This document shows positions 1 to 8,881 of a DNA stretch of 64,000 nt, in pieces. Source of the DNA: Poindextera sp965277425 (lineage in GTDB: Bacteria; Pseudomonadota; Alphaproteobacteria; Caulobacterales; Caulobacteraceae); assembly GCA_965277425.1 (NCBI GenBank), contig CBDICR010000005.1, forward strand, positions 558,001 through 622,000. The letters run 5' to 3'. A program made the position numbers and the translations under genes. Below the pieces are notes generated by a model. The model saw only the letters and a list, made by a program, of their open reading frames with translations. It was not told the DNA's origin and did no database searches. Numbering within the stretch: the stretch's first letter is position 1; the number at the start of each line of letters is the position of its first letter.

Positions 1-43
1 TATTGTCCTTCACATCGATCGTTAGCGCTGGATGGCGTTTTCG

Positions 44-75
44 AGCGGCGGCCCAAAAGGCCAGCCGCTTTTTTG
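44..75 (+). terminator. Intrinsic terminator upstream of rimP
   Basis: A strong hairpin, AGCGGC-GGCC, CAAAA loop, GGCC-A-GCCGCT, runs straight into a T tract at about 70-74. It would end transcription coming from the left of the window. The T run overlaps the earliest possible rimP start, so the rimP promoter lies inside or just beyond it, or some transcripts read through. The upstream gene is outside the window, and bases 1-43 hold nothing I can assign. Confidence 0.7.
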
Positions 76-93
76 TTGGTTCGAGGACCTGAT

Positions 94-663
94 TTGCGCG
101 GCAAGACGCGTGAAGACCGCTCCGTCTTGGAGCTCATTGATCCGATCGCCGAGGCGATGGGTTATGAGATCGTGCGCGTGCGCCTGACGGGCGGGACCGT
201 GTCCAGGCGGCTGCAGATCATGGCCGAGGACGCGCACGGCGACATGAATGTCGAGGACTGCGTCAAGCTCTCCCGCGCCATCGGCGAGGTGCTCGAGGCC
301 GCCGACCCGATCGAGGGCGACTATCTGCTCGAGGTGTCCAGCCCCGGCGTCGACCGCCCCCTGACGCGGCTGAAGGATTTCGCCGCCTATGAAGGCTTCG
401 AGGCCCGGCTTGAGCTCGACCGGCTGGCCGACGGCCGCAAACGCTTCAAGGGCGAATTGGCCGGCGTCGAGGGCGACAATGTCGCCATCGACCTGGAGGG
501 CGAGGACGAGACCGCGCTGGTGCCCTTTTCCTGGATCACCGAGGCCAAGCTCGCCCTGACCGACAAGCTCCTCAAACGCGGCGCCGAGCAGCGCGCCGCC
601 AGACTTGAACACCAAGACAAGCTTCAACACGAACAGGCGCCGCAGGGCGCAAACCCGGAGTAA
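94..663 (+). CDS. rimP: Ribosome maturation factor RimP
   Basis: RimP assists 30S subunit maturation in the cytoplasm. The protein (about 189 aa) has the family N-terminal domain with the conserved LLEVSSPGVDRPL stretch, followed by the SH3-like C-terminal domain (FKGELAGVEGDNVAIDLEGE). TTG at 94 is preferred because GAGGA lies 6 bases upstream (83-87). TTG codons at 73 or 76 would add seven or six residues and overlap the terminator. It is the first gene of rimP-nusA-ylxR-infB, with nusA starting 5 bases after its stop. The C-terminal tail is charged and rich in Gln and His. Function is certain from family and context; the exact start is not. Confidence 0.93.
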   Translation: MRGKTREDRSVLELIDPIAEAMGYEIVRVRLTGGTVSRRLQIMAEDAHGDMNVEDCVKLSRAIGEVLEAADPIEGDYLLEVSSPGVDRPLTRLKDFAAYEGFEARLELDRLADGRKRFKGELAGVEGDNVAIDLEGEDETALVPFSWITEAKLALTDKLLKRGAEQRAARLEHQDKLQHEQAPQGANPE

Positions 664-668
664 ATCCC

Positions 669-2318
669 ATGGCCCTCAGCGGCATTTCCGCCAACCGTCT
701 CGAACTCCTGCAGATCGCCGACGCCGTGGCGCGCGAGAAGTCGATCGAGCGGGAGATCGTCATCGAGGCGATCGAGGAGGCGGTGCAAAAGGCCGCCCGC
801 AGCCGCTACGGCGCCGAGCACGACATCCGCGTCCACATCGACCAGAAGACCGGCGAGACCACAATCACCCGGGTGGTCACCGTAGTCGACGACGAGGAGC
901 CGATCGAAAACACCTACGCCTTCAAGAGCCTGGCCGACGCCAAGCTGGACGACAAGGAGGCCGTGGTCGGCAAGACCTATACCGAGGTGCTGCCGCCCTT
1001 CGAGTTCGGCCGGGTGCAGACGCAAATGGCCCGCCAAGTGGTGACCGGGAAGGTGCGCGACGCCGAGCGCGAGCGCCAATACGAAGAGTTCAAAGATCGC
1101 GTCGGCGAGATCGTCAACGGCTCGGTCAAGCGAGTCGAATACGGCAATATCGTCGTCGACCTCGGCCGCGGCGAAGGCGTCGTGCGCCGCGACCAGGCCA
1201 TCCCGCGCGAGAACTTCCAGGTCGGAGACCGCATCCGCAGCTACATCTACGACGTCCGCCGCGAGGCCAAGGGCCCGCAGATCATGCTGTCCAGGGCCCA
1301 CGGCGGCTTCATGGCCAAGCTGTTCGCCCAGGAGGTCCCGGAGGTCTATGACGGGGTCATCGAGATCCGCGCCATCGCCCGCGATCCCGGCAGCCGCGCC
1401 AAGATGGCGGTGGTTTCCAACGACAGCTCCATCGACCCGGTCGGCGCCTGCGTCGGCATGCGCGGCAGCCGCGTGCAGGCGGTGGTCGCCGAGCTGCAGG
1501 GCGAGAAGATCGACATCATCCCCTGGTCGCCGGACGAGGCCGCCTTCCTGGTCAATGCGCTGGCGCCCGCCGAAGTCTCCAAGGTGGTGATGGACGAGGA
1601 GGACGAACGGGTCGAGGTCGTGGTTCCCGACGAACAGCTGTCCCTGGCCATCGGCCGGCGCGGTCAGAATGTCCGCCTGGCCAGCCAGCTGACCGGCTGG
1701 CAGATCGACATCATGACCGAAAGCCAGGAGAGCGAGCGTCGCCAGCGCGAATTCGCCGAGCGCACCCAGCTCTTCCAGGAGGCGCTGGACGTCGACGAGG
1801 TCATCGCCCAGCTGCTGGTCACCGAGGGGTTCGCCACGGTCGAGGACGTCGCCTATGTCGACGCATCCGAGATCGCCGCCATCGAGGGCTTCGGCGAGGA
1901 CACCGCCGAGGAGCTGCAGGCCCGCGCCCGCGACTTCCTGGAAAAGGAAGCGGCCGAATACGACGAGAAGCGCCGCGAACTGGGCGTCGAGGACGGCCTG
2001 CTGGAGATCGAGGGCGTCACCCTGCCGATGAGCGTCGCGCTCGGCGAAGGCGAGGTGAAGAGCGTCGAGGACCTGGCCGGCCTGGTGCCGGACGATCTGC
2101 GCGGCTGGTTCGAAAACAAGGATGGCGAGCGGGTGCGCGAGCCCGGCGTGCTTGAAAGCTTCACCCTGACGCCGGAGGCGGCCGAGGCCCTGATCATGCG
2201 CGCACGCATCGCCATGGGCTGGATCGAGCCGGACCCGGAGCCCGAGCCTGAGGAAATGATCGACGGCGAATTCGCCGAAGACGACGCGGGTCTAGCCGAG
2301 GCGAGCGAAGGCGCCTGA
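669..2318 (+). CDS. nusA: Transcription termination/antitermination protein NusA
   Basis: NusA binds RNA polymerase and nascent RNA and modulates pausing, termination and antitermination. The 549-aa protein shows the N-terminal polymerase-binding domain (about 1-130), an S1 domain (about 142-207), and two KH domains with GMRGSRV at 263-269 and GRRGQNVRLA at 329-338. Two C-terminal helix-hairpin-helix repeats follow (about 370-520), then an acidic tail. The extended C-terminus fits proteobacterial NusA. It is the second gene of the operon, 5 bases after rimP, and its stop is 2 bases before the probable ylxR start, so the genes are likely co-translated. Nothing is missing from the core domains. 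Confidence 0.98.
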   Translation: MALSGISANRLELLQIADAVAREKSIEREIVIEAIEEAVQKAARSRYGAEHDIRVHIDQKTGETTITRVVTVVDDEEPIENTYAFKSLADAKLDDKEAVVGKTYTEVLPPFEFGRVQTQMARQVVTGKVRDAERERQYEEFKDRVGEIVNGSVKRVEYGNIVVDLGRGEGVVRRDQAIPRENFQVGDRIRSYIYDVRREAKGPQIMLSRAHGGFMAKLFAQEVPEVYDGVIEIRAIARDPGSRAKMAVVSNDSSIDPVGACVGMRGSRVQAVVAELQGEKIDIIPWSPDEAAFLVNALAPAEVSKVVMDEEDERVEVVVPDEQLSLAIGRRGQNVRLASQLTGWQIDIMTESQESERRQREFAERTQLFQEALDVDEVIAQLLVTEGFATVEDVAYVDASEIAAIEGFGEDTAEELQARARDFLEKEAAEYDEKRRELGVEDGLLEIEGVTLPMSVALGEGEVKSVEDLAGLVPDDLRGWFENKDGERVREPGVLESFTLTPEAAEALIMRARIAMGWIEPDPEPEPEEMIDGEFAEDDAGLAEASEGA

Positions 2319-2320
2319 AT

Positions 2321-2950
2321 CTGACCCACGCCCCAACTCACGCGATCGCCCACCGCGAACGGCGCGATCTCGTCTCCGGCGAGGTGATGGACGAGGCGAA
2401 TCTGGTCCGCTTCGTCGCCGGGCCTGACGGGATCGTGACGCCGGACCTGGCCTGCAAGCTGCCGGGGCGCGGCCTCTGGGTCGCGGCGAGCCGGGCGGCG
2501 ATCGAGGCGGCCGCCGCCAAGGGCGGTTTCTCACGCGCGGCCAAGACCCGGCTTTCCGCCGGCCCGGGCCTCGCCGATCTGGTCGAGCGGTTGCTGGCCG
2601 CGCGGATTCTGGCTGGCCTGGGTCTTGCGCGGCGCGCCGGGGCGCTTACTTCCGGTTTCGAGAAGGTTCGCGCCGCCATCGCCACGGACAAGGCGGCGTG
2701 GCTGATCGAAGCCACGGACGGCGCGGCGGACGGTCGGCGCAAGCTCGTCGGCCTCGCCGAAAGACGACCCAATCCGCCCCGCGTTCTCGCCGCCTTTACG
2801 TCAGGCGAATTGGGTTTGGCCTTGGGGGCTGAAAATGTGATACACCTCGCCTTCCTTGCGGGACGAGGCGCCGAGCGCTGGACAGTTGATGTCGAGCGAT
2901 TTTCGGGCTTTCGTCCGCTCCTTCCTCAGAGTTGGCGCGAGGAGCCTTGA
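2321..2950 (+). CDS. ylxR: YlxR-L7Ae fusion RNA-binding protein (DUF448 + L30e/L7Ae)
   Basis: This nucleic-acid-binding protein of the nusA-infB operon has an N-terminal YlxR domain (RRDLVSGE, LVRFVAGPDG, then LPGRGLWV) joined to an L7Ae/L30e-like domain (LGLARRAGALTSGFEKV). In Firmicutes these are two genes, ylxR and ylxQ. The conserved RRDLVSGE stretch lies upstream of the first ATG/GTG (2384/2387). The only in-frame near-start before it is CTG at 2321, two bases after the nusA stop and 9 bases after AAGG. Starting at 2384 would remove part of the fold. CTG initiation is inferred; family membership is seen directly. Confidence 0.85.
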   Translation: MTHAPTHAIAHRERRDLVSGEVMDEANLVRFVAGPDGIVTPDLACKLPGRGLWVAASRAAIEAAAAKGGFSRAAKTRLSAGPGLADLVERLLAARILAGLGLARRAGALTSGFEKVRAAIATDKAAWLIEATDGAADGRRKLVGLAERRPNPPRVLAAFTSGELGLALGAENVIHLAFLAGRGAERWTVDVERFSGFRPLLPQSWREEP

Positions 2951-3067
2951 ACGTTAAGGCGAGGCGGCTCCGGCCGCACCGCCCGCGTTCGCCTATGGAC
3001 GCGCAATGCAACCCACGCGCCCGATCCTTCAAGTCGGGGCCGGGCAGGTTTTGAGTAAAAGCGACGG

Positions 3068-6028
3068 ATGAGCGACGCCAACGACGAAAACAACAACCGA
3101 GCCGGCGGACTGCGTGCGCCCCTGACGCTCAAGCCGCGCCCCGGCGCGGTCAGCGCCGGTACGGTGAAGCAGAGCTTCAGCCATGGCCGCTCGAAGACCG
3201 TCGTGGTCGAGACCAAGCGGCGGCGCGTCGATGCGCCTGCCGGCGGCGTTGGCGGCCTTGGCGGCCCCTCGGCGGCGGAAAAGCGCGCCGCGCTCGACGT
3301 GCGGCCGCGCGAAACGCCGGTCCCGACCGCGCCGCGTCCGGCGGCGCCGACCAGCCCCAACCTCAATCTCTCCGCCGAAGAGCTGCGCGCCCGTCAGCGC
3401 GTCCTCGAGGCCGCGCGGATCGACGCCGAGCGCCGCGAGGCTGAAACCGCCAAGGAAAAGGCGGCCCGCGCCGAGGAGGAAGCCCGCCGCCGCGCGGCCG
3501 AGGCCGCCGCCGCAGCGCCGGTTGCGCCCGTCGCGGAAGCCGCCCCGCCGGCGCCGGCCGTCGAGGCGGCGCCGGCCGCGCCCGTGGCGCGTGCGCCGGT
3601 GGAGCGTCCTGTCGAGCGAGCGCCCGAACCCGTCCGCGCCGTCGCGCCTGCCGCCCGGACCGAGCCGCGTCCCGAACCTCGGCCCGAGCGCGAGCCTGGG
3701 CGGCGCGACGAGCGCGTCTCAACCACCACCTACCGCCCCGAACGCTCGCCCAGCCCGTCCTATGGCCGGCGTGCGGAAAGCGATCGGCCCAGCGCGCCGC
3801 CGCGCGAAGCCCGCCCGACCGGCGAGCGCCCTACTGAGCGTCCACAACGCGCCGGCGAGACCGTGCGCTATTCCGCCCTGGCGCCCAAACCGGCGCCGAG
3901 CCGCGATGGCGCCGCCGCGCGTGGCCCGCGCGCGCCTGGCATGGGTCGGCCGGAGCCCGCGCCCGCGGGCCCAGAAATCCAGCGCGCCACACGCCAGGCG
4001 CCTCGTCCCGGCGGCGCCCTGCTCGACCGACGTCCGGACGACGACGACGACGGCGGCGCGACGAGCCGCGGCAAGGGCGCGCCCGGCAAGGCGGTCAGCC
4101 GCGTCAAGGGCGCCCCGCAGCGCCGCGAGGGCCGCCTCACCATCCAGGCCGTCGCCGGCAACGACGACGAAGCCGTCGAACGCATGCGCAGCCTGGCCTC
4201 GGTCCGCCGGGCCCGCGAACGCGAGCGCGAACGCCGCAAGGGCGGCGGTCAGGAGCAGGCCAAGGTCGCCCGCGAAGTGGTCATTCCGGACGTCATCACC
4301 GTTCAGGATCTGGCCGGGCGCATGGCCACGCGCGGCGTCGAGATCATCAAATTCCTGATGCGTCAGGGCCTGATGCTGAAGATCAACGACGTGATCGATT
4401 CCGACACCGCCGAGCTGGTGGCGACTGAATTCGGCCATACCGTGCGCCGCGTATCGGAGTCCGACGTCGAAGAAGGCTTCATCGGCGCCGAGGACGTCGA
4501 CGACCACCTGCTGCCGCGCCCGCCAGTGGTGGCCGTGATGGGCCACGTCGACCACGGCAAGACCAGCCTGCTCGATGCCCTGCGCGCCACCGACGTCGCC
4601 GGCGGCGAGCACGGCGGCATCACCCAGCACATCGGCGCCTATCAGGTGCGGCTGAAGGACGGCGAGCGCGTCACCTTCCTCGACACCCCCGGCCACGCGG
4701 CCTTCTCCGCCATGCGCGCCCGCGGCGCCAACGTCACCGACATCGTGGTGCTGGTGGTGGCGGCCGACGACGGGGTGATGCCGCAGACCATCGAGGCGAT
4801 CAATCACGCCAAGGCGGCCGGCGCCCCGATCATCGTGGCGATCAACAAGATCGACAAGCCCGACGCCGATCCGACCAAGGTGATCAACGAGCTTCTGCAG
4901 CACGAGATCGTGGTCGAATCCCTCGGCGGCGACACTCAGGCCATCGAGGTCTCGGCCACCAAGAAGCTCGGCCTGGACCATCTGATTGAGGCCATTCTGC
5001 TGCAGGCCGAGGTCATGGATCTGCGGGCCAATCCCGATCGCGACGCCGACGGCGTGGTGATCGAGGCCAAGCTCGACCGCGGCCGCGGCGTCGTGGCCAC
5101 CGTGCTGGTCAAGCGCGGCTCGTTGAAGCGGTCGGACATCGTCGTCGCCGGCTCCAACTGGGGCCGCGTGCGGGCGCTGATCAACGAACGCGACGAGCAG
5201 GTGGGCGAGGCCGGTCCGTCCGAGCCGGTCGAAGTGCTCGGCCTGGACGGCACGCCCGATCCGGGCGAGCCCTTCGCCGTGGTCGAGAACGAGGCGCGCG
5301 CGCGCGAACTGACCGACTACCGCATCCGCCAGAAGCGCGAGCGGACCGTCGCCCCCACCGGCGCGCCGGGCGCCTCGCTGGCCGACATGATGGCCAAGCT
5401 GCAGGACAAGAAGGTCTCGGAGCTGCCGCTGATCATCAAAGCCGACGTGCAAGGCTCCGCCGAGGCCATCGTCGGCTCGCTGGACAAGATCTCCACAGAC
5501 GAGGTGCGGGCGCGGATCATCCACTCCGCCGCCGGGGCGATCAACGAGAGCGACGTCATGCTGGCCAAGGGGCTGGGCGCGCCGGTGATCGGCTTCAACG
5601 TCCGCGCCTCGAAACAGGCCCGCGAGCTGGCCGAGCGCGAAGGCGTCGAGATCCGCTACTACGCGATCATCTACGACCTGCTCGACGACATCAAAGCCGT
5701 GCTCTCGGGCATGCTGTCGCCGATCCAGCGCGAAACCCTGCTGGGCAATGCGCGGGTGCTGGAGGTGTTCGACATCTCCAAGGTCGGCAAGGTCGCCGGT
5801 TGCCGCGTCACCGACGGAGTGGTGCGCAAGGGCGCCCGGGTGCGGATCATCCGCGACGACGTGGTCACCCTGGAACTCGGCACGCTGCAGACCCTCAAGC
5901 GCTTCAAGGACGAGGTCAACGAGGTCCAGTCCGGCCAGGAATGCGGCATGAACTTCGGCTTCCAGGACATCAAGGTTGGCGACGTGATCGAGTGCTTCAC
6001 CGTCGAAGAGATCCAGCGCACGCTTTAG
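3068..6028 (+). CDS. infB: Translation initiation factor IF-2
   Basis: IF-2 is the GTPase that places initiator tRNA on the 30S subunit and promotes subunit joining. The 986-aa protein has an N-terminal extension of about 350 residues, very rich in Ala, Pro, Arg and Glu, then the IF2_N helical domain (about 410-460). The G domain carries GHVDHGKT at about 492, then DTPGH and NKID, and domains II-IV complete the C-terminus. The length is typical for alphaproteobacteria. It begins 117 bases after ylxR; nothing clear lies in that gap. Its TAG stop overlaps the TAA of the convergent isomerase gene. The low-complexity N-terminus is species-variable and probably disordered. Confidence 0.98.
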   Translation: MSDANDENNNRAGGLRAPLTLKPRPGAVSAGTVKQSFSHGRSKTVVVETKRRRVDAPAGGVGGLGGPSAAEKRAALDVRPRETPVPTAPRPAAPTSPNLNLSAEELRARQRVLEAARIDAERREAETAKEKAARAEEEARRRAAEAAAAAPVAPVAEAAPPAPAVEAAPAAPVARAPVERPVERAPEPVRAVAPAARTEPRPEPRPEREPGRRDERVSTTTYRPERSPSPSYGRRAESDRPSAPPREARPTGERPTERPQRAGETVRYSALAPKPAPSRDGAAARGPRAPGMGRPEPAPAGPEIQRATRQAPRPGGALLDRRPDDDDDGGATSRGKGAPGKAVSRVKGAPQRREGRLTIQAVAGNDDEAVERMRSLASVRRARERERERRKGGGQEQAKVAREVVIPDVITVQDLAGRMATRGVEIIKFLMRQGLMLKINDVIDSDTAELVATEFGHTVRRVSESDVEEGFIGAEDVDDHLLPRPPVVAVMGHVDHGKTSLLDALRATDVAGGEHGGITQHIGAYQVRLKDGERVTFLDTPGHAAFSAMRARGANVTDIVVLVVAADDGVMPQTIEAINHAKAAGAPIIVAINKIDKPDADPTKVINELLQHEIVVESLGGDTQAIEVSATKKLGLDHLIEAILLQAEVMDLRANPDRDADGVVIEAKLDRGRGVVATVLVKRGSLKRSDIVVAGSNWGRVRALINERDEQVGEAGPSEPVEVLGLDGTPDPGEPFAVVENEARARELTDYRIRQKRERTVAPTGAPGASLADMMAKLQDKKVSELPLIIKADVQGSAEAIVGSLDKISTDEVRARIIHSAAGAINESDVMLAKGLGAPVIGFNVRASKQARELAEREGVEIRYYAIIYDLLDDIKAVLSGMLSPIQRETLLGNARVLEVFDISKVGKVAGCRVTDGVVRKGARVRIIRDDVVTLELGTLQTLKRFKDEVNEVQSGQECGMNFGFQDIKVGDVIECFTVEEIQRTL

Positions 6029-6627
6029 CCGCTGGTGATCGCCTCTTCGACGTCGCGCAGGCGGTCCTTGCCGAAATAGAGTTCGCCATCGACGAGGAAG
6101 CTTGGGCTGCCGAAGGCGCCCGCTTCGAAGGCCCTTGTCGTGTTGTCGAGCAGGGCCTGTTTCACCTCGGGCTCCTCGGTTCCGGCCATCAGCCGCGCCG
6201 CATCGAGACCGGACTCGGTCAGCGCGTCGGCGATCACCTGCGGATCGTCCATCTTCTTGGGCGCCTCCCACATGTGATGGAAGACCGCCTCGACATAGGG
6301 CGCGAACACGCCCTGGCGCTGGGCGGCGACCGCGCCGCGCATGATCTTCAGCGTGTTGACCGGAAAGAAGGGGTTGGGCCTGTATTCGGTCAGGCCGTGC
6401 CTGCCGACGAAACGCCGGGTCTCCAGCCCCTCATAGGCGAGCTTGTTCTTGATGCCGGCATAGGCCTCCGCTGGCGAGCGGTTGCCGGTGAGCTTGAAAA
6501 GACCGCCGAGCAGAACCGGGACGTAGTCGAATTTCGCGCCCGTGCGCGCCTCGATTCCCGGGATCACCTTGTGGCTCAGATAGGCGTTCGGGCTGCCGAA
6601 ATCGAAATAGAAGGCGACGTGCGCCAT
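6025..6627 (-). CDS. 2-hydroxychromene-2-carboxylate isomerase family protein
   Basis: A DsbA-fold, kappa-GST-like protein of 200 aa. It starts FYFDFGSPNAYL, the family N-terminus in which the Ser replaces the thioredoxin CxxC and activates glutathione, and ends with GAFGSPSFLVDGELYFGKDRL, the cis-Pro region and helix of the family. Characterised relatives isomerise 2-hydroxychromene-2-carboxylate in naphthalene breakdown, but most genomic copies have unknown substrates and no aromatic pathway is seen here. ATG at 6627 shares its A with the TGA stop of the upstream SDR (TGATG), so the two are translationally coupled. Its stop overlaps that of convergent infB. The substrate is unknown. Confidence 0.85.
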   Translation of the reverse strand: MAHVAFYFDFGSPNAYLSHKVIPGIEARTGAKFDYVPVLLGGLFKLTGNRSPAEAYAGIKNKLAYEGLETRRFVGRHGLTEYRPNPFFPVNTLKIMRGAVAAQRQGVFAPYVEAVFHHMWEAPKKMDDPQVIADALTESGLDAARLMAGTEEPEVKQALLDNTTRAFEAGAFGSPSFLVDGELYFGKDRLRDVEEAITSG

Positions 6628-7370
6628 CACCAAGCCTCCGCATAGGGCCTGAGGTCGAGCTCCTGGGTCCAGCCGTCGCGCGATTGCTGGTGCAGGGTCC
6701 AATAGGCCTCGGCGATGGAGGTCGGCTCCATCAGCCGGTCGGGCTCGAGCCGCTCGGCCGCTTCCGGCCCTTGGGCGGCGGCGATCCGACCGCGAACGAA
6801 GGCGGTGTCGACGCCGGAATCGATGACCAGATGCGCAACATGGATGTTCTGCGGCCCAAGCTCGCGCGCCATCGACTGGGCCACGGCGCGCAGGCCGAAC
6901 TTAGCGGCGGCGAAGGCGGCGTAGCCCTTGCCGCCGCGCATCGAGGCCGTGGCGCCGGTGAAGAAGATGGAGCCTGAGCCGCGCGCCAGCATCAGCTTGG
7001 CGGCCTCGCGACCGGTAAGGAAGCCGGCGTAGCACGCCATCTCCCAGACCTTGCGGAACACCCGCTCGGTCGTCTCGACGATCGGAAAGTTGACGTTGGC
7101 GCCGACATTGAAGATGCAGACCTCGAGCGGGGCGCGGGCGTCGGCCTCGGCCAGGAAGGCGGCGACCGCCGCCTCTGAGCGGGCGTCCAGCGTGCGGGCC
7201 TCGCATCGTCCGCCGGCCGCCTCAATCTTGGCCTTGAGCGGCGCCAGCTGATCGCCGTTGCGGCGGCCGGCGAAGACGGCATAGCCCTCGGCCGCGAACC
7301 GCTCGGCGATGGCCGAGCCTATGTAGTCTCCGGCCCCGACGACCGCGACCGTGGCGTTTTTCTGCTGCAT
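6627..7370 (-). CDS. SDR-family oxidoreductase with Phe at the catalytic Tyr position
   Basis: A Rossmann-fold short-chain dehydrogenase-like protein, 247 aa. The nucleotide-binding turn is VVGAGDYIGSAIAERFAAEG near residue 10, an atypical form of TGxxxGIG. An N-A-G-like turn appears as NVGAN. The active-site segment reads FTGATASMRGG followed by GYAAFAAAKFGLRAV, so the YxxxK Tyr appears to be Phe while Lys is kept. A Tyr sits three residues earlier and might substitute. It is coupled by TGATG to the isomerase gene and forms a two-gene unit transcribed towards infB. It could be a reductase of altered mechanism or a non-catalytic NAD(P)-binding protein. Confidence 0.85.
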   Translation of the reverse strand: MQQKNATVAVVGAGDYIGSAIAERFAAEGYAVFAGRRNGDQLAPLKAKIEAAGGRCEARTLDARSEAAVAAFLAEADARAPLEVCIFNVGANVNFPIVETTERVFRKVWEMACYAGFLTGREAAKLMLARGSGSIFFTGATASMRGGKGYAAFAAAKFGLRAVAQSMARELGPQNIHVAHLVIDSGVDTAFVRGRIAAAQGPEAAERLEPDRLMEPTSIAEAYWTLHQQSRDGWTQELDLRPYAEAW

Positions 7371-7459
7371 CCTCGCCCGTTTCCCGCTTGCCCTTATAAG
7401 GTCGATATCGGATCGCTAAGTGCGCGCCGCAATAGCGCGTCGGCTCAGAAGGAGTCTCC

Positions 7460-8026
7460 ATGCCGAGACTTGCAGGTTTGGCGGCGGCGGCCGGTGTGGC
7501 CAGCCTGGCGCTCGCCGGACCCGCCGCGGCGGCCAAACACATCTATTCCTACGATTCCGCCAATCCGCTCACCGAGCAGATGACCGAGTCGGGCCTGACC
7601 TTCATCTTCGACCGGTCGCTGATGTCGACGCGGGTGCTGCAGATCGTGGAGACCAACGACGTCGGATCGGCCGACGTGAAGCCCGCCTCCGAGACCGAGC
7701 TTGGTCACACCGGCCTTTCCGCCCTGATCGGACCGAACGCCCATGAGCGCGCCCTCTACGAGATCGAGCCCAAGGGCGACGGCCGCGCCCTGATCCGCGC
7801 GCTCTGCCCGGGCGCCGACCGCGCCTTCCTGGCCTTCGGGCCGATCAGGGTCGATGAGCCTCTGCGCATCCATGCCCTCGGTCACGACCCGAAAACCGAT
7901 ACCAGCCGGCTTTGCATAACCCTCGACTACAGCTTCCACGGCCAGTGGTCGGTCGGGCCCCCCGACCTGCCGCAACCCGATCGCAGCGACCGCTTCAACG
8001 ACGCGCCGGCCAACCACCGCTACTGA
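7460..8026 (+). CDS. Exported protein of unknown function
   Basis: I do not recognise this 188-aa protein. It begins with a clear Sec signal peptide (MPRLAGLAAAAGVASLALAG, then an AAA cleavage region). The mature part starts KHIYSYDSANPLTEQMTESG and is globular in composition, with two Cys (in ALCPGADR and RLCITLDY) that could form a disulfide in the periplasm. The start is well set by AGAAGGAGTCTCC directly before ATG. The same 16 bases, AGAAGGAGTCTCCATG, open the gene at 8882. It diverges from the SDR gene with about 90 bases between them and precedes the dienelactone hydrolase gene. Confidence 0.75.
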   Translation: MPRLAGLAAAAGVASLALAGPAAAAKHIYSYDSANPLTEQMTESGLTFIFDRSLMSTRVLQIVETNDVGSADVKPASETELGHTGLSALIGPNAHERALYEIEPKGDGRALIRALCPGADRAFLAFGPIRVDEPLRIHALGHDPKTDTSRLCITLDYSFHGQWSVGPPDLPQPDRSDRFNDAPANHRY

Positions 8027-8074
8027 CGCCGCCCGTCGGTTTCGGATAGGCTCGTGCGCCAAGGGAGGCGCGAC

Positions 8075-8869
8075 ATGGCCGATCGAGATGTGCTGGCGGA
8101 CTACCGGCCTTTTCAGTTCAGTCACGGCCGCTGGACCCGCGAGGTGTTCCGGCGCGGCGCCGGTCCGGCGGTGATCATCATCCACGAAATCCCCGGCCTG
8201 CACGCCGGCGTCGTCCGCTTCGCCGACCACGTGGCCGCGGCGGGCATGACGGTCTTCCTGCCCAGCCTGTTCGGCAAGCCGGGCAAGCCGGTGTCCATGC
8301 CCTATGCGATCGGCGAGATCGTCGCCGGGATCTGCATCCGCCGCGAGTTCCAGGTCTGGGCGGGCAAGGGGTCGAGCCCGATCGTCGACTGGCTGCGCGC
8401 GCTGGCCCGCCAGGCGCACGGCGAATGCGGCGGCAAGGGCGTCGGCGCGGTCGGGATGTGCTTCACCGGCGGCTTCGCCCTGGCCATGATGACCGAGCCC
8501 GCCGTGGTCGCGCCCGTGCTCTCGCAACCGTCGCAGCCCATATTCGGCAAGGACAAGGCCCGAGCGATCGATGTGTCGCCGGCCGAGATCGCCTGCGCCA
8601 GGCGGCGCTTCGACGAGGAGGATCTCTCGATGATCGGCCTGCGTTTCCAGGGCGACGGCTTGGCGCCCGAAGCGCGGTTCGAAACCCTGAAACGTGAGTT
8701 CGGCGACAGGTTCGAGGCCATCGAGATGGCCGACGAAGACGCCCTGCAGGGGACCGGAATGCAGCCGCATTCGGTGCTTACCCTGCACCTCGACGACCGG
8801 GCCGGCACGCCGACCAAAAATGTGGAGGAGCGCGTGATCGCCTTTTTCAAATCCCGGACCGGCGCTTAA
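8075..8869 (+). CDS. Dienelactone hydrolase family protein
   Basis: Alpha/beta-hydrolase of the DLH group, 264 aa, cytoplasmic (no signal peptide). The early strand VIIIHEIPGLHAGVVRFADH contains the conserved HE-x-x-G turn. The nucleophile elbow is GMCFTGG with Cys as nucleophile, as in dienelactone hydrolases. The C-terminal part (SVLTLHLDD) is less typical and the usual HxF His is not obvious. The start at ATG 8075 is set by GGGAGG 7 bases upstream; an upstream in-frame GTG at 8054 lacks this. It lies between two exported-protein genes on the same strand, 12 bases before the next. The natural substrate cannot be told. Confidence 0.85.
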   Translation: MADRDVLADYRPFQFSHGRWTREVFRRGAGPAVIIIHEIPGLHAGVVRFADHVAAAGMTVFLPSLFGKPGKPVSMPYAIGEIVAGICIRREFQVWAGKGSSPIVDWLRALARQAHGECGGKGVGAVGMCFTGGFALAMMTEPAVVAPVLSQPSQPIFGKDKARAIDVSPAEIACARRRFDEEDLSMIGLRFQGDGLAPEARFETLKREFGDRFEAIEMADEDALQGTGMQPHSVLTLHLDDRAGTPTKNVEERVIAFFKSRTGA

Positions 8870-8881
8870 GAAGGAGTCTCC

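Noticed and set aside
3719..6271. 850-codon open frame antisense to infB
   Set aside because: Shadow of infB in high-GC DNA; Gly/Asp/His-rich composition, no family, and infB is certain.
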